Shown here: positions 59,996 to 64,000 of the stretch, piece by piece | Layout of the letters: every line of letters begins with the position of its first letter | How positions within the stretch are numbered: the first letter of the stretch is position 1 | Assembly: GCA_015478855.1 (NCBI GenBank) | Contig: JADMKJ010000026.1 | Location: 33,101 to 97,100 of the forward strand | Source of the DNA: Proteiniphilum sp. | Lineage (GTDB): Bacteria > Bacteroidota > Bacteroidia > Bacteroidales > Dysgonomonadaceae | Direction of reading: 5' to 3' | DNA length: 64,000 nucleotides | The notes under the pieces: model-generated | Databases searched by the model: none | The model's input: the letters and a program-made list of their open reading frames with translations, nothing else | Told to the model about the DNA's origin: nothing | Made by a program: the position numbers and the translations under genes

Positions 59996-62338
59996 TTAGT
60001 TTAACCTGATCTCATCTACAAAGATAAAAGCCCTGTTACCGTTGCCGGGATGCCACGCAGGCATCACCGATGGTCTTACGGTCACCTTAAAGTAACGTGC
60101 TGTGACCGGTTCGAATGATAGCGAATGGGTAGATATCTCGGCCCAGTGCTCACTCTTCTCGTCAATGATTGTATCGTTGATAACGGTGGTGAATGATTGA
60201 TTGTCCGATGACGACTCAATCGTAATCCCGGAGGCATCGAAGATCCAGTCGCCGGTGACCACTGCATTGCGGATCTCAGCTGAGGTGATCTCCGTAGGTT
60301 GCAGCAGATCGATCACCACGATCAGGTCCTCACCCTGAAAACCGATCCACCTGCCGGTACGGTAGTTGGTGCTGGTTCCGTGGAGTCCGTCCACGAGCAT
60401 GGTGGCACCATTATAGCTGTAGTTGGGTGCCGGTGTGGATAGTAGTTCTGCCGGCATATAGCTTGATTTGCTGAACGCAATCGTTTCACTGAGGACTTTG
60501 CTTTTTCTTCCCTGACGAATGGCTGCCGCCTTCAATTCGGCATTATCCCTGATAGTGAACTTACCTTCATACTTCAACGATGATTCGGTTGGCTCATCGC
60601 CATCCAGTGTGTAATACACCGGTGCATTGTCGATGGTGTTCAATTCTACATCCAGTGCGTTGGAATCGAAGTTGGGTGTGAACGCAGCATCTACATCGAA
60701 TACATGTGTCGCATAGTTGTAGTCCATTTTCTCATACAATGTCAGCAGCCGTGGTAGTCTGGTGAGGAAATGATCATAATTTTTCTTCTCCGGTTGCATC
60801 CACTGTACTTCACTCATCGCGGCCAGCCGTGGTAAGGTCATATATTCCACATGCTTCCCTTCACGGATATACTCTGTCCAAAGATTAGCCTGTGCTCCCA
60901 GGATATGTGCTCTCTGCTCTTCCGTAAGGACCTCAGGTGCCGGCTCAAAGCTGTACACCAGCTCCAGGGGAACGTAACCTCCAATACCAAACGGTTCGTC
61001 ATCGGTGTGCTGCGTCTGGTAATAATCAAAATAACAGTAGGTGGTGGGTGTCATGATCACATCATGACCCATCTGTGCTGCCTGGATGCCGCCCTCCATG
61101 CCGCGCCACGACATCACCGTAGCGTTGGGAGCCAGCTCGCCTTCAAGGATCTCATCCCAGCCGATGATACGACGGCCCCGGTCATTAAGGAATTTCTCCA
61201 TGCGGGCAGTGACGTAGCTCTGCAGGTAGTGTTCAGCAGTATGTCCGTCGTGATCGGTCAGTCCCAGCTCTTTGATACGTGCCTGGCAATGGGGGCACTC
61301 TTCCCAGCGTGTTTTGGGTGACTCATCACCCCCGATATGGATATATTCGGAAGGGAAGATATCCATCACCTCAGTCAGCACTGCCTCCAGGAAGATGAAG
61401 GTGGAGTCTTTGCCGGGACAGAGTACATCCTCGAACACGCCCCATTCACCTGCAACCTCATACGGTCCGCCGGTACAACCCAGCTCAGGATAAGCTGTCA
61501 ACGCCGCAAGCATATGCCCCGGCAAATCTACCTCGGGGATAATGGTGATATATCTCTCAGCAGCATAGGCGACCACCTCTTTCATTTCCTCTTTGGTGTA
61601 AAACCCGCCATGAGGTAGGCCGTCATACTCTCCCGTGTTCTTGCCGATCACCGTCTCACTGCGCATCGATCCTATCTCGGTGAGCTTCGGATAAGCGTCG
61701 ATCTCTATTCTCCATCCCTGGTCATCTGTCAGGTGCCAGTGAAAGCGGTTGATATTATGCAGTGCCAGCAGGTCGATGAATTTCTTCACAAACGTCACCG
61801 GCTGAAAATGACGCGCCACATCAAGCATCATCCCTCTGTGCCCGAAACGGGGAGCGTCGTTGATGGTTACCGGTACGAACGATACTGACTTGTAGTTGCC
61901 CACAGGTATCGATTTCCTTAATGTCTGTATGCCATAGAACAGTGCCGCTTCGGAAGCACCCTGAATCCGTATCGATTCTTCCGTGACAGCAATCTGGTAG
62001 GTTTCGCTGTTCTCATGATCCAGTCCCAGGGAGAGGATAATGGCATTCTGCTCCGATGTGGCAGTGGTGATGGCTGGTATTATACCAGTGGATATCTCCA
62101 GGTATTCGGCCAGGAACGCTGCATTGCGTTGCATTTTTTCGTTCCCCTCGGGGAAGATGATTTTTGTCGCACCGGAGAGCGTGAACGCTGCTCCCTCCGA
62201 CGGGATGATCTCCCCGGGCAGGGGAACTACCTCATAGTCGGCTACTGTGGTACTGTTGCTGCCTTCTGACCCACAGGAAGCCATAAGGCAGATGAGTGCC
62301 ATTGTCATGCTTAGTTTGATGATACTCTTCATATTCAT
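59996..62338 (-). CDS. GH20 beta-N-acetylhexosaminidase lipoprotein
   Basis: The 780-aa exo-enzyme releases terminal GlcNAc/GalNAc from glycoproteins, chitin or peptidoglycan fragments. A lipobox (CLMASC) anchors it. The GH20b beta-sheet domain (YEVVPLPGEIIPSEG, about 35-155) precedes the TIM barrel, which contains HRGMMLDVARHF, FHWHLTDDQGWRIEIDAYP and YIHIGGDESPKTRW. The Asp-Glu pair of that last motif (near 338) stabilises the oxazoline and donates the proton. The C-terminal part has a hexosaminidase-type sandwich (YYTLDGDEPTESS) and a discoidin-like domain. The ATG two codons downstream is an equal candidate start. It lies 30 nt after cutC on the same strand. Confidence 0.94.
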   Translation of the reverse strand: MNMKSIIKLSMTMALICLMASCGSEGSNSTTVADYEVVPLPGEIIPSEGAAFTLSGATKIIFPEGNEKMQRNAAFLAEYLEISTGIIPAITTATSEQNAIILSLGLDHENSETYQIAVTEESIRIQGASEAALFYGIQTLRKSIPVGNYKSVSFVPVTINDAPRFGHRGMMLDVARHFQPVTFVKKFIDLLALHNINRFHWHLTDDQGWRIEIDAYPKLTEIGSMRSETVIGKNTGEYDGLPHGGFYTKEEMKEVVAYAAERYITIIPEVDLPGHMLAALTAYPELGCTGGPYEVAGEWGVFEDVLCPGKDSTFIFLEAVLTEVMDIFPSEYIHIGGDESPKTRWEECPHCQARIKELGLTDHDGHTAEHYLQSYVTARMEKFLNDRGRRIIGWDEILEGELAPNATVMSWRGMEGGIQAAQMGHDVIMTPTTYCYFDYYQTQHTDDEPFGIGGYVPLELVYSFEPAPEVLTEEQRAHILGAQANLWTEYIREGKHVEYMTLPRLAAMSEVQWMQPEKKNYDHFLTRLPRLLTLYEKMDYNYATHVFDVDAAFTPNFDSNALDVELNTIDNAPVYYTLDGDEPTESSLKYEGKFTIRDNAELKAAAIRQGRKSKVLSETIAFSKSSYMPAELLSTPAPNYSYNGATMLVDGLHGTSTNYRTGRWIGFQGEDLIVVIDLLQPTEITSAEIRNAVVTGDWIFDASGITIESSSDNQSFTTVINDTIIDEKSEHWAEISTHSLSFEPVTARYFKVTVRPSVMPAWHPGNGNRAFIFVDEIRLN

Positions 62339-62368
62339 TCAATTTATATTTTGTGAAGTGATACTTTC

Positions 62369-63115
62369 TTAGTCCAGTGCCTGCAGCGTATTCCTTACGA
62401 TCTCAGCAGCGGTGACCTGCTGTGCATACTCGTCGATGACAACAACCTCCCCACCCATCTTAACATCCGGGTTGCGGTACATCATGCCACTCTCAATTGC
62501 TTTGCGCGCTGAGAGATGAAACTCTTTCGCCCCGCTCTCTTCTGCAATACGGGCTATGTTACCCGCATTGATGCCGCTGCCGGGCATGATGATGATACGA
62601 TCAACCGCTTTCTTTACCAGCTGCTTCAACAATGCGATGCCCTGCTCCGCTTTGGGTTGCTGTCCTGAGGTGAGGATCCTGTCACATCCCAGTGAGATGA
62701 TCTTTTCAAGGCTTTCGAACGGATCACGGCACATATCGAAGGCACGGTGGAAGGTGACGCTCATCGTCCCTGCCGCATCTATCAGCTCTCTGTTACGCTG
62801 CATGTCCACCTCACCTTCGGCCGTGAGACAACCGATCACCACACCGTCGGCACCCAGCTCACGGGCAATCTCAATATCTTTTAGCATGATCTTCTGCTCC
62901 AGGGAGGAATAGAGGAAATCGCCGCCGCGGGGACGGATAATCACATTGAGTTGGATCTCCAGGAGCTCCCTGGCCAGGGCAATATCACCATAGGATGGCG
63001 TGGTACCCCCTTCGGGTATGGCTGCGCAGAGCTCTACCCTGTAGGCACCTCCCTTTTGTGCTTCCAGAGAGCTGGCAACCGAATTGGCACATATTTCGAG
63101 TCTGTAGTCGGACAT
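62369..63115 (-). CDS. cutC: CutC family protein
   Basis: The 248-aa TIM-barrel protein belongs to the CutC family, once linked to copper tolerance but with an uncertain biochemical role. Family blocks are LEICANSVASSLEAQKGGAYRVELC, EGGTTPSYG, VIIRPRGGDFLYS, GADGVVIGCLTAEGEVD, TFHRAFDMCRDP, DRILTSGQQPKAEQGI and IIMPGSGINAGN. Pairing with a GH20 hexosaminidase downstream recurs in Bacteroidetes and may mean a sugar-related role; that is inference. The frame starts at 63133, but the -7 box at 63135-63142 favours the ATG at 63115 (MSDYRLEICANS). Confidence 0.93.
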   Translation of the reverse strand: MSDYRLEICANSVASSLEAQKGGAYRVELCAAIPEGGTTPSYGDIALARELLEIQLNVIIRPRGGDFLYSSLEQKIMLKDIEIARELGADGVVIGCLTAEGEVDMQRNRELIDAAGTMSVTFHRAFDMCRDPFESLEKIISLGCDRILTSGQQPKAEQGIALLKQLVKKAVDRIIIMPGSGINAGNIARIAEESGAKEFHLSARKAIESGMMYRNPDVKMGGEVVVIDEYAQQVTAAEIVRNTLQALD

Positions 63116-63134
63116 AAGGAATGATTGTTTCATG

Positions 63135-63142
63135 CAAAATTA
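63135..63142 (-). promoter_or_regulatory. Candidate -7 box for cutC-GH20
   Basis: TAATTTTG on the minus strand fits TAnnTTTG. The start would be near 63128, before the ATG at 63115 and after the one at 63133. Confidence 0.4.
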
Positions 63143-63281
63143 ATCATTTTATTCATGAAAAAAATCCGGTGAGGGTGATTCTGCTTAAAAACATCCGTCA
63201 CATTTTGTAAAGATGTTACTATTTGTTTAAATTTACACCCTATTAGTGGTGATTCTACTAACATAATGTAAACAATTAGTG

Positions 63282-64000
63282 ATGAAGATAACCATACCCA
63301 GCCAATTACCACGCTATCCTTCGTTCCGCAAAGGAATCAGACGTGCTCCCGACCGTGGTTTCAGATTAACAGACAATCAGACGAGAATCGCACTGAAAAA
63401 CGCACTGCGTTATATCCCTGTTGAACTACATGAGCAACTGGCTGCCGAGTTTATGGAGGAGCTGAGAACACGTGGGAGGATCTATGCCTACCGATACCGA
63501 CCCGAAGGCGATTTAAAAGCCAAACCCATCGATGCGTACAAGGGAAAGTGCATCGAAGGAAGAGCTTTCCAGGTGATGATTGACAATAACCTCAGCTTCG
63601 ATATTGCACTCTATCCCTATGAACTGGTCACCTATGGCGAGACAGGGCAGGTATGCCAGAACTGGATGCAGTACAGGCTGATAAAGATGTATCTGGAAGA
63701 GCTGACACAGGAACAGACGCTGGTGGTGGAGAGCGGTCACCCGCTGGGACTGTTCCGGTCAAAGCCGGATGCACCCCGCGTGATCATCACCAACTCGATG
63801 ATGGTAGGCATGTTCGATAACCTGACTGACTGGGAGGTTGCTGCGCAGATGGGTGTGGCTAACTACGGACAGATGACTGCCGGCGGATGGATGTATATCG
63901 GTCCCCAGGGCATCGTCCACGGCACGTTCAATACGCTGCTCAATGCCGGTCGTCAGCAATTGGGTATCACCCTCGATGGCAATCTGGCGGGACACCTTTT
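63282..64000 (+). CDS. hutU: Urocanate hydratase, 5' part (cut by window end)
   Basis: The visible 239 residues are the N-terminal third of urocanase, which converts urocanate to imidazolonepropionate in histidine breakdown. They start MKITIPSQLPRYPSFRKGIRR and contain the highly conserved runs GRIYAYRYRPEG, AFQVMIDNNLSFDIALYPYE, LVTYGETGQVCQNWMQYRL, LVVESGHPLGLF, ITNSMMVGMFDN and YGQMTAGGWMYIGPQGIVHG. The NAD-binding region and active-site Cys lie beyond the window. It is divergent from cutC, and other hut genes may follow downstream. Confidence 0.95.
   Translation, partial: MKITIPSQLPRYPSFRKGIRRAPDRGFRLTDNQTRIALKNALRYIPVELHEQLAAEFMEELRTRGRIYAYRYRPEGDLKAKPIDAYKGKCIEGRAFQVMIDNNLSFDIALYPYELVTYGETGQVCQNWMQYRLIKMYLEELTQEQTLVVESGHPLGLFRSKPDAPRVIITNSMMVGMFDNLTDWEVAAQMGVANYGQMTAGGWMYIGPQGIVHGTFNTLLNAGRQQLGITLDGNLAGHL

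Noticed and set aside
1-64000. CRISPR array, prophage, integron or complete insertion sequence
   Set aside because: No regularly spaced direct repeats, phage structural genes, integrase with attachment sites or intact transposase were seen. The only recombinase is the housekeeping XerD.

Overview
The window looks like a chromosomal segment of a fermentative, polymer-degrading Bacteroidales bacterium, probably near Proteiniphilum/Petrimonas/Dysgonomonas; that placement is inferred from gene content and not tested by alignment. Four things point there: a SusC/SusD pair, many signal-peptide lipoproteins and outer-membrane barrels, repeated promoter boxes of the Bacteroidetes type (TAnnTTTG, sometimes with TTTG about 19-21 nt upstream), and Bacteroidetes-style proteins such as a Rho factor with a long disordered insert, S46 and C69 peptidases and DUF6340.

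Layout. 1-191: two identical tRNA-Asn(GTT) genes (the first cut by the window edge) and a terminator. 304-3208: 2-hydroxyacid dehydrogenase, AlkD-like repair glycosylase and M16 protease, packed head to tail. 3345-3965: small outer-membrane barrel. 4353-13708: a compact glycan-uptake locus with SusC, SusD, a third lipoprotein, an internal terminator, a lipoprotein of unknown family and a GH9 enzyme fused to a NodB-like deacetylase domain. 13782-25380: housekeeping and envelope genes (PBP4-type D,D-peptidase, FKBP lipoprotein, glycyl-tRNA synthetase, flippase, DPP7-like peptidase, methylglyoxal synthase, hexose-phosphate mutase, C69 dipeptidase).

25714-31302 is a tight same-strand run: DivIC/FtsB-like protein, small membrane protein, an NtrC-shaped regulator with a broken AAA+ core, a hybrid histidine kinase with receiver and HPt-like tail, and XerD. 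31535-34201 holds dnaN, a DnaQ-like exonuclease and truA, with a perfect DnaA-box sequence upstream of dnaN. Rho and a DUF6340 lipoprotein follow on the minus strand, then etfB-etfA-acyl-CoA dehydrogenase, an outer-membrane protein and an ECF sigma factor.

43651-45139 is a gene-poor 1.5 kb stretch with a near-ideal promoter that drives no intact gene. After it come an SMR exporter, an exported protein of unknown function, SbcCD, a LolC-like permease with an aminotransferase, a GH16-like lipoprotein lacking its nucleophile, queC/queF, an orphan promoter-hairpin-terminator unit that may be a small RNA, an OmpR-type two-component system, endonuclease IV, cutC with a GH20 hexosaminidase, and the start of hutU, which runs off the end.

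The clearest functional themes are glycan capture and degradation at the cell surface (SusCD, GH9-NodB, GH20, GH16-like), periplasmic peptide digestion (S46, C69, M16) feeding amino-acid fermentation (hutU, aminotransferase, EtfAB/acyl-CoA dehydrogenase), and DNA maintenance (AlkD, XerD, DnaN, SbcCD, Nfo). The best candidates for something undescribed are the GH9-NodB/unknown-lipoprotein module, the division-linked two-component cluster with its non-canonical NtrC-like regulator, and the orphan small-RNA-like unit near 56.2 kb.
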